64,000 nt of DNA from Candidatus Heimdallarchaeota archaeon (GTDB lineage: Archaea; Asgardarchaeota; Heimdallarchaeia; Heimdallarchaeales; Heimdallarchaeaceae), in contig JAHLWR010000005.1 of the NCBI GenBank assembly GCA_019057815.1, positions 62,001-126,000 of the forward strand, read 5' to 3'. The position numbers and the translations under genes were made by a program. Shown one piece after another: positions 1-10,100 of the stretch (positions within the stretch are counted from its first letter, which is position 1; each line of letters starts with the position of its first letter). The notes beneath the pieces were generated by a model. The model was given only the letters and a program-made list of their open reading frames with translations, made no database searches and was not told the origin of the DNA.

Positions 1-5
1 TTATT

Positions 6-2720
6 TTATTCATTTTCCTTTTTTATTGTTGCTTGTGCAGCAGCTAACCTAGCAACAGGAACTCTATATGGAGAACAACTAACATAATCTAAGCCAATTC
101 GATAACAAAAATCTATAGATTTTAGTTCACCACCTTGTTCTCCGCATATACCTATCTCAAGATTGGGATTGGCTTGTTTTCCTTCATCTACGCACATCTT
201 CATTAGACGACCGACTCCTGGTTGATCTATTGTCACGAAAGGATCATCAGCAATTATGTCCAGTTCCAAGTATCGTGCTATGAGTGATCCAGTATCATCT
301 CTACTGAAACCTAGTGCCATTTGATGTAAATCATTTGTTCCAAAAGAGAAGAATTGCGCTCCATTTTCACCGCCCGCTATCTCTCCAGCAGTTAAAGCGG
401 CACGAGGAACTTCAATCATTGTTCCAACAAGGTAGTCAAATTCTATATCTTCTTCTTCCATTACTTGTTTTGCAACCTTATCTACTATTTCCTTTTGATG
501 TTGAAATTCTTTTGAAAAGCCAATAAGTGGTACCATAATTTCTGGCATTACGTCTTTTCCTTTTTTCTTTACTTTTGCAGCAGCACGAAATATTGCCTCG
601 CTTTGCATTACAGTTACCATCTGAAGAGTGATTCCCAATCTACAGCCACGAAGTCCAAGCATTGGATTTTGCTCATGCATTGATTTTACAACTTCAAGGA
701 GTTCGTATTTGTCCTTCAACATATCTTCGCTCTTGCCTTCTAAACGTTCTTCATATATTTCAGTTATGAGTTCTTCAATACTTGGTAGAAATTCATGTAA
801 CGGAGGATCTATGAGACGAATAATAACAGGTTTTCCTTCTGCGACTTCAAATAAACCTTCAAAATCTGCTTGTTGTAGGGGTTCAAGTTTGTCTACTGCT
901 TCTTGTCGTTCTTTCTCTGTTTTAGCTAAAATCATATCTCTAACTAGAGGGATATTATCGAAAAACATATGCTCTGTCCTACAAAGACCTATTCCCTCTG
1001 CTCCAAAATCAAGCGCTTTTCTGAATTGATCAGGTTTATCGGCATTTGCTTTTACGCTAATTTTTGCTATGTTATCACACCATTCAAGTATCTTTGTCAT
1101 ACCTTCTGGCAAAGAAGCTGGTGTTGTAGGTAATTTTCCTTTATATACAAATCCATCAGTACCATCTATTGTAATCCATTCACCTTCTCTGATTATCATA
1201 CCTTTACCATGTAATTCTGTTTTTTCAATATCAATGAAAATACCGCCTCGTTCACTTCCCACTATACATGCTTTACCTATTTGACGAGCAACAATAGCTG
1301 CGTGAGATGTTAAACCACCTTTCATTGTGAGTATTCCTTGACTTGCTGCCATGCCATGAAAATCTTCAGGTGTTGTTTCAACACGAACAAGAATGACATC
1401 ATCACCACGATCAGTGGCGTCTTTAGCTCTATCAGCATCAAAATAAGCTTTACCGCTTGCAGCAGCAGCTCCAGCAGCTAGTCCTGAACCAATAACACTG
1501 GATTCCATTTCATGTTTAATTTGTTGAATAGGTGCATTTGGGTTAATTTCAGGCCAATTTACTGAAGGAAATAAACAATTATCTACATCACTTGGTTGGA
1601 TGCGCATTATTGCTTCTTCTTTACTTATTACCCCCTCTATTACAAGATCATAAGCAATTTTTCCTGCTGCAACACCTGTTCTTTTACCATTTCGAGTTTG
1701 GAGAATATACATTTTTCCTTGTTGAATTGTAAATTCCATATCTTGCATGTCATGGTATAGTTTCTCCAGTGTTTCAGATACCTCAAAAAGTTGATTATAA
1801 ACCTCGGGCATAATCTTTGTCAATTCTTCAATGGGTTGAGGAGTACGAATCCCTGCAACTACATCTTCTCCTTGAGCATTAATGAGATATTCACCATATA
1901 ACGTTCTATCACCATTTGAGGGGTTACGAGTAAAAGCTACACCAGTTGCTGAGTCATTACCCATATTACCATAAACCATTGTTTGAATATTTACTGCTGT
2001 TCCCAAATCATGGGGTATTCCTTGATGGTTTCTATAATCTATTGCACGTTTGGTATTCCAACTACGAAACACTGCGCGAATAGATTTATTCAATTGCTCT
2101 TTTGGGTTTTGAGGGAAGGATTCACCTAATTTTTCTTTATATAGATTCTTATTAATCTCAACAAGTTTCTTTAATCCTTCAGTAGGAATATCGGTATCAG
2201 ATTCAACACCATATTCTTTCTTCATTTTTTCAAGTTCTATTTCAAAATGGCGTTTAGAAAGACCCATAACGACATCTCCGTACATATAAATTAGTCTACG
2301 GTAGCTGTCATAGGCGAATCTTTCATTATTAGTTTCTTTCGCTAATCCTTCGACTGAAATATCATTCAACCCTAAATTAAGGATTGTATCCATCATCCCT
2401 GGCATAGAAATCGCTGCTCCAGACCTAACAGAAACAAGTAAGGGATCATTGTCACCACCTAATTTTTTTCCATTGGTTTCTTCCAATGCTGCTAGAGCTT
2501 TGTCTATTTGTTCAGATAGTCCTTCGGGATATTCTTCATTATTTTCTAAAAAGTGCAAACATGCACTTGTGGAAATGATAAAACCTGGAGGAATGGGAAG
2601 ACCCAGAGAAGTCATTTGAGTAAGATTAGCGCCTTTTCCACCCAAGAGTTTCTTCATTTCAGCGTTTCCTTCACAATTTTCTTGACTGAAAAATTTATAG
2701 ACATACTTATTATTTATCAT
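6..2720 (-). CDS. ppdK: Pyruvate, phosphate dikinase
   Basis: Cytosolic PPDK interconverts pyruvate + ATP + Pi and PEP + AMP + PPi, linking glycolysis and gluconeogenesis. The order is the family's: N-terminal ATP-binding domain (LLGGKGANLTQM near the start), swivelling phosphohistidine domain with GGLTSHAAIVAR (catalytic His about residue 473), and a C-terminal PEP/pyruvate barrel with GICGEQGGE (catalytic Cys about residue 859). The length of about 904 residues is usual for PPDK and longer than PEP synthase. The open frame extends upstream to a TTG at 2741, but the ATG at 2720 has a GGTG motif just before it, so I start there. It is transcribed away from surE across a 218-base gap. The reaction direction cannot be read from sequence. 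Confidence 0.95.
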   Translation of the reverse strand: MINNKYVYKFFSQENCEGNAEMKKLLGGKGANLTQMTSLGLPIPPGFIISTSACLHFLENNEEYPEGLSEQIDKALAALEETNGKKLGGDNDPLLVSVRSGAAISMPGMMDTILNLGLNDISVEGLAKETNNERFAYDSYRRLIYMYGDVVMGLSKRHFEIELEKMKKEYGVESDTDIPTEGLKKLVEINKNLYKEKLGESFPQNPKEQLNKSIRAVFRSWNTKRAIDYRNHQGIPHDLGTAVNIQTMVYGNMGNDSATGVAFTRNPSNGDRTLYGEYLINAQGEDVVAGIRTPQPIEELTKIMPEVYNQLFEVSETLEKLYHDMQDMEFTIQQGKMYILQTRNGKRTGVAAGKIAYDLVIEGVISKEEAIMRIQPSDVDNCLFPSVNWPEINPNAPIQQIKHEMESSVIGSGLAAGAAAASGKAYFDADRAKDATDRGDDVILVRVETTPEDFHGMAASQGILTMKGGLTSHAAIVARQIGKACIVGSERGGIFIDIEKTELHGKGMIIREGEWITIDGTDGFVYKGKLPTTPASLPEGMTKILEWCDNIAKISVKANADKPDQFRKALDFGAEGIGLCRTEHMFFDNIPLVRDMILAKTEKERQEAVDKLEPLQQADFEGLFEVAEGKPVIIRLIDPPLHEFLPSIEELITEIYEERLEGKSEDMLKDKYELLEVVKSMHEQNPMLGLRGCRLGITLQMVTVMQSEAIFRAAAKVKKKGKDVMPEIMVPLIGFSKEFQHQKEIVDKVAKQVMEEEDIEFDYLVGTMIEVPRAALTAGEIAGGENGAQFFSFGTNDLHQMALGFSRDDTGSLIARYLELDIIADDPFVTIDQPGVGRLMKMCVDEGKQANPNLEIGICGEQGGELKSIDFCYRIGLDYVSCSPYRVPVARLAAAQATIKKENE

Positions 2721-2938
2721 ATAAGCACCAGTATATTTCAATACTTATCTTAATTTAAGTTAAGCAAATGTCCTAGTCTAGTTTTTTAACATTATGATAG
2801 CGTGGTAATTTTCAGAAAGACTAGTTACGCTACTTTCATACTTAAAACTGCCTAATAGTATTTGAAACATTGTTTTTTACAAAAAAAGGAATTCTTTCCA
2901 AAGATAAAGTTTAACAAAAACATCTGTTTTTATTTCTT

Positions 2939-3751
2939 ATGAAACAAAAACTTATTTTGCTGACGAACGACGATGGAATATTTTCTTTAGGCTTACATTC
3001 TTTGCATAAAGAGCTAAGTAATTTTGGAAAAGTTTTTTGTGTTGCACCTGGAAACCCAAGTTCTGCTATATCAAAAGCACTTACTTTCCACAAACCAATT
3101 CGTTTCTCAACCCATACATTTGAAGACGGAACGACAGCTTACAGCACCACAGGTGCTCCAGCAGACAATGTTCTACTTAGTTTTCATCTTCTGAAAGGGA
3201 AACCAGACATAGTTGTGTCTGGCATAAACTATGGGGATAATTCATCTATACATTCTATACTCACTAGCGGTACATGTGCTGCTGCCTTTGAAAGCGCTTT
3301 TAATGGTGTACCAGCTATCGCTTTTTCAGTAGATGTTGAGCACGATGTTCAATTAATTGAACAAAAAGGCATTAGTTTTGACTATATTGCTATGATTTCA
3401 AGTAAAATAGTAAAGTTCACACTCGAAAAAGAATGGCCAAAAGATCTAGCATTTCTCAATATTAATTTTCCAACAAATGTTACAGAGCATACAAAAATCT
3501 ATGTCACTTCTCCAACTTTGTATAAATATGATAATTATATGATTGAAAAAGACGATCCAAGAGGATTACCTTATCTTTGGTTATGGGGAGAGATGAAAAA
3601 AACGTTTCCTGAAGGAACAGACACATGGGCGGTCAAACACAAAAATGGGATATCTATCACACCAATAGGTCTCAATCTTCATGAGAAGACAGACCAATCT
3701 TTGAATCTATCACGTTTTATCCAGGAACAAGTTAAGGATATCCTTATCTGA
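2939..3751 (+). CDS. surE: SurE family 5'/3'-nucleotidase
   Basis: SurE removes phosphate from nucleoside monophosphates using a divalent metal. The N-terminal LLTNDDG (residues 7-13) carries the metal-binding Asp pair, followed by VAPGNPSSAIS and VSGINYGDN, the other metal- and phosphate-site loops of the family. At 270 residues it is near the usual 250-270. The ATG at 2939 directly precedes the first core beta strand, so the start is secure. It stands alone, divergent from ppdK, and a T-rich stretch follows the stop. The physiological substrate (NMP, 3'-AMP or polyphosphate) cannot be determined here. Confidence 0.93.
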   Translation: MKQKLILLTNDDGIFSLGLHSLHKELSNFGKVFCVAPGNPSSAISKALTFHKPIRFSTHTFEDGTTAYSTTGAPADNVLLSFHLLKGKPDIVVSGINYGDNSSIHSILTSGTCAAAFESAFNGVPAIAFSVDVEHDVQLIEQKGISFDYIAMISSKIVKFTLEKEWPKDLAFLNINFPTNVTEHTKIYVTSPTLYKYDNYMIEKDDPRGLPYLWLWGEMKKTFPEGTDTWAVKHKNGISITPIGLNLHEKTDQSLNLSRFIQEQVKDILI

Positions 3752-3906
3752 ACTCTTAATTTTTCAACGCCCTTATATATTAATTACATACTATTATAAT
3801 TGCTAATTAAACAAGCGAGTTTAGCGCCTTAATTATCAGTACTAAAAGAACCCCACTGACTATCCCTAGGTATGTTTAGAATTAGTATAATCTCTCAAAA
3901 CAATAG

Positions 3907-5364
3907 TTGATACAACATTTCTTCAGTAGTAGAGAATGTGTGGTGAATGGTTTGTCACGGCTTGAATCCAGAGAATACCAGAACGTTATAGTAAATAGAA
4001 TCAAGGAACTTGCTTCAAAAAATAATAGTGTTGTTTTGGAACTTGATTGTGGAATGGGTAAACGAGTGCTTTCATATCGTTTAGTCACAGAGGTTTTTGG
4101 TGACAAGAAAATTGTTTTTTTCCTTCAGACTCATTCGTCACTCCAAGAAACCGTGTATTACCTAACTAATGAATACGGTGGTGTTAATGGATTAAATGTA
4201 ATAAAAAGTGGTTTGGATAAGAATTATCGTAAATATTTGCTAGAGAACAACCGTGTTATTTTAACTCTTCCCACAGTTTTTCTGAATACGATAAGGGCAT
4301 TTCCAGAACTTGCTGGAATGTTTGAAATTGCAATTATTAATGAAGTCGATGAAATCATCCGTCGTTTCACACACCGCAATGTTCTATGTGTTCCTTGGAA
4401 TAGGTTAATCCCATCATTAACAAATGCTATGTTCATAGGAATGAGCGGTACTTTGCGAGATGATCACTTGGTTCTTGATGAGAGTCAGCTTCAACTTAGA
4501 AAGGAACTAAGTACTATTAGGGAATTCATTCCTAATAGCGCTCTTATCACCATTGAAGAATTTATAGACACAGATTTGAGAGACTACATCAAATACTCAG
4601 AAGTGCACATATTACCAGTAAAAGACTCGAGAACAGCAGAGATAATATTGAAACTTACAGCACTAATTGATAAAACTAAGGAAGAAATAATGCATACAGT
4701 GAGGGAATTTTCACCACAAGATTTTCAAAAACTCCAGCAAAATTTCTTTCAACAGCTACCATTCTTACCAATTGAAACTGAATTGGTAGAAAAATTTAAT
4801 CGACTTCTTCTTTTAAGAAAGTATGTTTATTCTATGCCAGCTAATACTTATCGCAATTACTTGATGCGATATGGTTTTGAGAAGAATGAGCTTCAAGAAC
4901 TCCCACCAATTAGTGGAAAAGAAATAATAGTTATAAAAATGGCCAAAAAGCACAATAAAACAGCGGTTTTGTGTTCTTTTCTATCAACTGTAAATTCTCT
5001 TACAAAACAATTAGAAAAGGAAAATATAAGGACATTTCAAGTTACAGGCAAAATTAAGAATAAAAATACAATTATTAATAATTTTAAGGAATCACAAGAG
5101 CAATCAGCTCTAATTCTCTCACCAGTTGGTGAAAGAGATATTGATATCCCTCAAACCGATTTACTTATTGTATATGATTTAGTAAATTCACCGAAAACAG
5201 TTTACCAGAAAATGAAACGAAGCCGTGGTGGGAAAGTAGCATTGCTATTTTATGAGAATACACCAGAACGGGGTAAGGTTAAACAAGTAGTAAGCGAAAT
5301 TGCTGTACGTTACCCGTGGTCTCTTATTTTCACAAATAACAATGAATCAGCGAGGAAGATATAA
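3907..5364 (+). CDS. Degenerate SF2 helicase-like ATPase (Hef/Mph1-like layout)
   Basis: The 485-residue protein follows an SF2 helicase plan. It has a Walker-A-like CGMGKR (residues 48-53), a motif II-like NEVDE (145-149), a motif III-like MSGTLRDD (179-186), a helical insert, then a second RecA-like domain ending in GERDIDIP and YQKMKRSRGG, which correspond to motifs V and VI of Hef/Mph1 helicases. Several key residues differ: Arg replaces the Walker-A Thr, NEVDE replaces DExH, and motif VI is altered. No C-terminal nuclease domain is present. The called start is a TTG; a GTG at 3943 is an alternative. Family membership is inferred from motif spacing. It may be a DNA- or RNA-binding remodelling protein with weak or no ATPase activity. 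Confidence 0.6.
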   Translation: MIQHFFSSRECVVNGLSRLESREYQNVIVNRIKELASKNNSVVLELDCGMGKRVLSYRLVTEVFGDKKIVFFLQTHSSLQETVYYLTNEYGGVNGLNVIKSGLDKNYRKYLLENNRVILTLPTVFLNTIRAFPELAGMFEIAIINEVDEIIRRFTHRNVLCVPWNRLIPSLTNAMFIGMSGTLRDDHLVLDESQLQLRKELSTIREFIPNSALITIEEFIDTDLRDYIKYSEVHILPVKDSRTAEIILKLTALIDKTKEEIMHTVREFSPQDFQKLQQNFFQQLPFLPIETELVEKFNRLLLLRKYVYSMPANTYRNYLMRYGFEKNELQELPPISGKEIIVIKMAKKHNKTAVLCSFLSTVNSLTKQLEKENIRTFQVTGKIKNKNTIINNFKESQEQSALILSPVGERDIDIPQTDLLIVYDLVNSPKTVYQKMKRSRGGKVALLFYENTPERGKVKQVVSEIAVRYPWSLIFTNNNESARKI

Positions 5365-5399
5365 ATAACAGAGATACTCTTGATTCATAATCTTTTTAA

Positions 5400-5412
5400 T
5401 GTGTTAAAAACC
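5400..5412 (+). promoter_or_regulatory. Candidate TATA box for rpoB
   Basis: GTGTTAAAAACCC lies about 50-60 bases before the rpoB ATG. It resembles the TTAAAAA boxes seen upstream of the tRNA genes in this window. A leader of roughly 30 bases is implied. Confidence 0.4.
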
Positions 5413-5460
5413 CCTCCTCCCGAAGATATGTTCATTTTTGTCCTTATAAGGTGTTTTTAA

Positions 5461-8400
5461 ATGGGAAAGAAAATAAAGAAGGTTAATACCAATAAACGTT
5501 GGGTTCTTATGAACTCAATGTTTGATGAACTAGGCTTAGTTCGCCAACATCTAGATTCTTTTAATGATTTCATTGAAAAAGGATTACAGTCCGTTATTAG
5601 TGAAATAAAAGCAATTGAACCTGAAGACTCGGAGTTTTATGTTGAATTAGAAAAAATAGAAGTAGAAGAGCCAACAGTCCGTGAAGCAGATGGTTCTCAG
5701 AGTCCAATTTATCCAATGGAAGCAAGAATACGCAATCTAACTTATGCTTCACGCTTGTTTTTACACATGAAGCCTATTCATAAAGACCCTTTGACAGGTC
5801 TTGAAACACCAAGAGAATCAACTAGTGTTTTTATTGGTTATTTACCAATCATGTTAAAATCAAAAAAATGTGCGCTCTACAATTTATCCGACGAATCCTT
5901 GATTAAGCTAGGAGAGGATCCCAAAGATCCTGGTGGTTATTTCATCATTAATGGCAGTGAAAGAGTTATAGTTACACAAGAAGATTTAGCCCCAAATCGC
6001 ATTCTTATTGAAAAACTTACAAGTAAGGGGAACGTAACCAGTGAAGGTAAAGTTTTCAGTGTAATTCATGGTTTTCGTGCTCCTGTTAGCGTAGAACATA
6101 CTTCAGATGGTCAATTACGTGTTAGTTTTCCAAGTATGCCTAGAAAAATCTCCTTAATTCTTTTAATGAGAGCATTAGGTATAGAGAGAGACGACATGAT
6201 TGCGATGATTATTAGCCCAACTCCTAAACTACGATCGCGTGTTATGTCTATCCTCATGAGAGAATCTTCTGAGATAGTCTCAACAGAAGAATCATTGGAT
6301 TATATTGGAAAACGTGTAGCTGTAGGACAGACCAAAGAATATCGTATTAACCGAGCTATGCAAGTTTTGGATAAATATTTACTCCCCCATTTAGGGAATG
6401 ATGAAGATTCCAGAGTGAAAAAAGCCTTTTTCCTAGCTAGAATGGCTCAACGTTTATTAGAATTAGAAAGTGGTATCCGAACAGAAGACGATAAAGATCA
6501 TTATGCAAATAAAAGATTGAAATTGGCAGGAGACCTTCTGTTAATGCTTTATCGTGTAGCGTTTCATGCACTATGTAGAGACATTAAATACCAATTAGAA
6601 AGAGTTACAGTAAGAGGCAGAAAACCCAATCTTAAAACAGCCGTTAGAGCGGATCTTATTACAGAACGATTAAGGCATGCTCTGGCTACCGGTAATTGGA
6701 CAGGAGGTAAATCTGGTGTTAGTCAACTACTAGATAGAACTAATTACATATCTGCACTCAGTCACCTTCGAAGAGTTGTTAGTCCATTAAGTAGAAGCCA
6801 ACCACACTTTGAGGCTAGAGATCTTCATCCAACACATTTTGGCAAGATATGTCCAAATGAGACACCTGAAGGACCCAACTGTGGTCTTGTGAAAAATCTG
6901 GCTTTACAAGCCTATATTAGCGTTGGTATAGATTCTCAAGAAGTTGAGAGGAAATTAGTTGAGGATTTAGGTCTTAATAGAGTTGTACCTAAAGATGTTA
7001 CAATACCTAGTTCGGAAGTTGCAAAGCTTATTACTAATCCAAATTACTATAAAATTTTCATTAACGGAAGCTTCTTAGGAGTAATAAAAGACGGTATTGA
7101 ATTTCGAAAAAAAATCATTGATGAACGAAGAAAAGGTAATTTCCATCATGAAGTAAATGTAGCATACTATGAAGATACAAAAGAACTAATGGTCAATTGT
7201 GACGCGGGAAGAGTGCGTCGTCCTCTATTAATTGTTGAAAATAGTTCGCCGCATTTAACTAAAGAGATGTATAGCTGGATTAAAAGCGGAAAATGGGAAT
7301 GGAGCGATTTACTCAGAAATCAAGTTGTTGAATATGTGGATGCGGAAGAAGAAGAAAACTTATACATAGCTATTTCTGAAGATGATTTAAATCCTGACAT
7401 ATCACACATGGAAATAGCACCAAGTACAATTTTAGGAATATGTGCATCTCTTATCCCCTATCCAGAACACAATCGTTCTGATCGTAATGTATATGAAGCA
7501 GGGATGGCAAAACAAGCTTTAGGACTATTTTCAGCTAACTACATGCACCGTTTAGATACAAGAGCACATATACTTCATTATCCCCAAAAACCGCTTGTTA
7601 AAACACACGGGATGGATGCGATACATTTCCAACAACGACCTGCTGGTCAAAATTTTGTTGTAGCTCTTCTATCTTATGAAGGATACAATATGGAAGATGC
7701 TATCTTAATAAATAAAGCTGCTATTGAAAGAGGATTGGGTAGAAGTACGTTCTTTAGAACATATGACGCTGAAGAGAGGAAATATCCTAATGGACAAGAA
7801 GATACTTTTGAAATTCCTGATGAAACAGTAAGGGGCTACAAAGATGAATCTGCGTATGTTCATTTAGGTGAAGATGGTATAATTGAACCTGAGATAGGAG
7901 TCGATGGTACAAAAGGTGAAGTTTTAATCGGAAGAACAAGCCCTCCAAGATTTTTAGAGGAATATACAGAATTTGACGTCCCCCCTCAAAACAGAAGAGA
8001 AACAAGCAAAGCAATGAGACATGGGGAAATAGGCATCTCAGATTTAGTAGTTTTAACCGATACTAATGAAGGTAATAGATTGGTCAAGGTTAAAGTAAGA
8101 TCTGAAAGAATCCCTGAAATCGGGGATAAATTCGCTTCACGACACGGTCAAAAGGGTGTAATTGGTTTGATAATTCCTCAAGAAGATATGCCATTCACAG
8201 AATCGGGTATTGTTCCCGATATCATCGTCAACCCACATGCAGTCCCTAGCCGTATGACGGTAGGACACTTGATGGAATTATTAGGAGGGAAAGTAGCTTC
8301 TCAAAAAGGAGAAGCAATATATGGAACAGCCTTCAGCAATACTCCTCTTGATGAATTACATAATGCGTTAAAAGAATCAGGTGTTCATCCCTACGGTAGA

Positions 8401-8859
8401 GAAGTGATGTATGATGGTAAAACAGGTAATAAATTAGAGGGTACAATCTTTGTAGGTTGCCAGTTTTATCAAAAACTTCACCATTTAGTTTCTGATAAAA
8501 TACATGCACGCGCTAGAGGCCCCATCCAAATGCTCACTCGCCAACCAACAGAAGGGCGTGCAAGAGAAGGAGGTCTTCGTTTCGGAGAGATGGAACGAGA
8601 TTGCCTGATCGGTCACGGTACATCAATATTACTCAAGGAAAGGTTGCTAGACGAATCAGATAGAACAGAGGGGTTAATATGTTCTAAATGTGGCTTCTTG
8701 GCCATGTATGATAAAAATCGAGATAAATATCATTGTCCAATTTGTAAGGAAGAAACTACTGTTTCCAAAGTTATTATTAGCTATGCATTTAAATTGCTTT
8801 TACAAGAACTAATGAGTTTAGGCATAGCACCACATGTGGAACTTGAAGATATAGCATAA
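5461..8859 (+). CDS. rpoB: DNA-directed RNA polymerase subunit B (full length)
   Basis: This is the second-largest polymerase subunit, forming one side of the active cleft and the wall. At 1132 residues it is a single unsplit polypeptide, unlike the B'/B'' split in many euryarchaea. Visible blocks include NGSERVIVTQE, a fork/rudder region with LHPTHFGKICPNETPEGPNCG, the catalytic-domain GYNMEDAILINKAAIERG, the GDKFASRHGQKG block and a C-terminal zinc ribbon CSKCG...CPIC from about residue 1074. The gene is preceded by a TTAAAAA box and followed by two T8 tracts. It is not next to rpoH, rpoA1 or rpoA2, the usual archaeal partners; rpoA1-rpoA2 lie 11.5 kb downstream on the same strand. Confidence 0.98.
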   Translation: MGKKIKKVNTNKRWVLMNSMFDELGLVRQHLDSFNDFIEKGLQSVISEIKAIEPEDSEFYVELEKIEVEEPTVREADGSQSPIYPMEARIRNLTYASRLFLHMKPIHKDPLTGLETPRESTSVFIGYLPIMLKSKKCALYNLSDESLIKLGEDPKDPGGYFIINGSERVIVTQEDLAPNRILIEKLTSKGNVTSEGKVFSVIHGFRAPVSVEHTSDGQLRVSFPSMPRKISLILLMRALGIERDDMIAMIISPTPKLRSRVMSILMRESSEIVSTEESLDYIGKRVAVGQTKEYRINRAMQVLDKYLLPHLGNDEDSRVKKAFFLARMAQRLLELESGIRTEDDKDHYANKRLKLAGDLLLMLYRVAFHALCRDIKYQLERVTVRGRKPNLKTAVRADLITERLRHALATGNWTGGKSGVSQLLDRTNYISALSHLRRVVSPLSRSQPHFEARDLHPTHFGKICPNETPEGPNCGLVKNLALQAYISVGIDSQEVERKLVEDLGLNRVVPKDVTIPSSEVAKLITNPNYYKIFINGSFLGVIKDGIEFRKKIIDERRKGNFHHEVNVAYYEDTKELMVNCDAGRVRRPLLIVENSSPHLTKEMYSWIKSGKWEWSDLLRNQVVEYVDAEEEENLYIAISEDDLNPDISHMEIAPSTILGICASLIPYPEHNRSDRNVYEAGMAKQALGLFSANYMHRLDTRAHILHYPQKPLVKTHGMDAIHFQQRPAGQNFVVALLSYEGYNMEDAILINKAAIERGLGRSTFFRTYDAEERKYPNGQEDTFEIPDETVRGYKDESAYVHLGEDGIIEPEIGVDGTKGEVLIGRTSPPRFLEEYTEFDVPPQNRRETSKAMRHGEIGISDLVVLTDTNEGNRLVKVKVRSERIPEIGDKFASRHGQKGVIGLIIPQEDMPFTESGIVPDIIVNPHAVPSRMTVGHLMELLGGKVASQKGEAIYGTAFSNTPLDELHNALKESGVHPYGREVMYDGKTGNKLEGTIFVGCQFYQKLHHLVSDKIHARARGPIQMLTRQPTEGRAREGGLRFGEMERDCLIGHGTSILLKERLLDESDRTEGLICSKCGFLAMYDKNRDKYHCPICKEETTVSKVIISYAFKLLLQELMSLGIAPHVELEDIA

Positions 8860-8869
8860 AATATCTCTT

Positions 8870-9325
8870 TTACCCTATTTTTTTTACTTTGTTTTTTTTA
8901 TCATCAGTTATTTTTTTCAGTAATAAATTGTAGTCTTCAGATTTGACGGTTCTTTCAATATAAGAACCGATTTTTTCACCTATTATTTTAGCAAGTAAGT
9001 GATAACACACAATATTAGTCCCTCGGCTTAAAGATCTTATCTGAAAGTCTTTGCACTCACAAAAATTGTTGTCAATAACTAGATAGTTTTTTCTTGTTCC
9101 TTCTACTTTCCATAGCTCTATTTCCTCAGTTAGAACTAATTTAAGTAGCTTTTTTTCTTTCAGAATTCGGACTGCTTTTTCTCCTCTTGAGCCAAAAGCA
9201 GAAATTATTTCATTTTCAGCTGCTTCAGATAAAATAGTCTCCTTTTTTATGAAATTAAAAATCTCAACAAGGAATTCACTTTCTGAGGAATTTTTGTTTC
9301 TCATCATATTAATTCTTGTTTTCAT
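8870..9325 (-). CDS. SWIM zinc-finger protein
   Basis: This 151-residue protein has a C-terminal SWIM-type zinc finger, CxC...CxH, at Cys89, Cys91, Cys107 and His109. The N-terminal half looks all-helical with a beta hairpin. SWIM domains occur in archaeal and eukaryal DNA-repair/recombination partners (for example Shu2/SWS1-type proteins) and in transposase-like proteins. A repair-related nucleic-acid or protein-binding role is inference only. The ATG at 9325 has an AAAGGT Shine-Dalgarno-like motif at a good distance; an internal ATG at residue 8 is an alternative. It converges on rpoB with only 10 bases between stops, and its Lys-rich C-terminus is encoded by the rpoB T-tracts. Confidence 0.75.
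   Translation of the reverse strand: MKTRINMMRNKNSSESEFLVEIFNFIKKETILSEAAENEIISAFGSRGEKAVRILKEKKLLKLVLTEEIELWKVEGTRKNYLVIDNNFCECKDFQIRSLSRGTNIVCYHLLAKIIGEKIGSYIERTVKSEDYNLLLKKITDDKKNKVKKIG
8876..8900 (+). terminator. T-tract terminator of rpoB, inside the convergent gene
   Basis: Two runs of eight T (8878-8885 and 8892-8899) follow the rpoB stop within 40 bases. This is the oligo-T form of an archaeal intrinsic terminator. Both runs lie inside the last codons of the convergent SWIM gene, where they encode a lysine-rich tail. Confidence 0.65.
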
Positions 9326-9419
9326 TATTTTATTACCTTTACGGATAAATTTACATTAAAAATATGATTTTTATAACAAAATTTGATTATAAAAAAAATA
9401 TTGGTGATATTGTTCAATC

Positions 9420-9854
9420 TTATTGCTGTATCAATACATCAGCCATATCAAAAAATCTAAGAACTAGATTCTTGACTTTATTAATCTTCTTACCATTTCT
9501 CCCTATTGCTCTTCCCTTATCTTTGCTGTCAACTGTTATTGTAGCAATTTTACCATTTCTTCTTTCTTGAATAACAATATTTTTTATTACAATTGGATGG
9601 AAACAATTTTTGATGAATTTAGTTAGGTTGGATGAGTGTTCAATGATTTCTACATCTTTTGTAATTAGTTCCTTCAACCTATTAATATTAACCCCTCGTT
9701 TTCCAATAGCTAGACCCGCTTTTCCCTCTGGAACCACATAAACAATCTTATTGTCCTCCTCGTCAATAATACAATCCAAAACATCTACATTAATTATTGC
9801 TTGATAGGTTGTGATATATTGCATTTCTGTTTGGGAGAATTTGACGCTAGGCAT
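9420..9854 (-). CDS. nusA: NusA-like KH-domain transcription factor
   Basis: Archaeal NusA homologues consist only of the two KH RNA-binding domains, about 140 residues, as here (144). The KH signatures are GKAGLAIGKRG (about residues 44-54) and GRAIGRNGKK (114-123). It lacks the N-terminal polymerase-binding and S1 domains of bacterial NusA. In most archaea this gene follows rpl30e in the rpo operon. Here rpl30e lies upstream on the same minus strand with a 240-base gap, and rpoB is on the other strand. Role: RNA binding during transcription elongation or termination, inferred from the family. Confidence 0.93.
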   Translation of the reverse strand: MPSVKFSQTEMQYITTYQAIINVDVLDCIIDEEDNKIVYVVPEGKAGLAIGKRGVNINRLKELITKDVEIIEHSSNLTKFIKNCFHPIVIKNIVIQERRNGKIATITVDSKDKGRAIGRNGKKINKVKNLVLRFFDMADVLIQQ

Positions 9855-10100
9855 TTTTTTTCATCCATTTTCAGACTTTACCCAATTTTGTGTATTATTG
9901 GAGTTTACATTTTCTAGAGTAAAAGTACCCTTTTTAGAGATTGTGGTTTCGATGCGCTCTTCCAACTGTACTAGGTATAACATTCACAAATTAGTATCTT
10001 AATAATATGTGTTTCCTTGGTTTGTTTACCATTTCTGACATTTCATTCAATAATATTCTGAAAAGAAAGAAGGAATTACTTGTTCATTGCTAACTCAATT

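Noticed and set aside
9811-10002. ORF antisense to the nusA start
   Set aside because: Shadow of nusA plus non-coding sequence; no motif.
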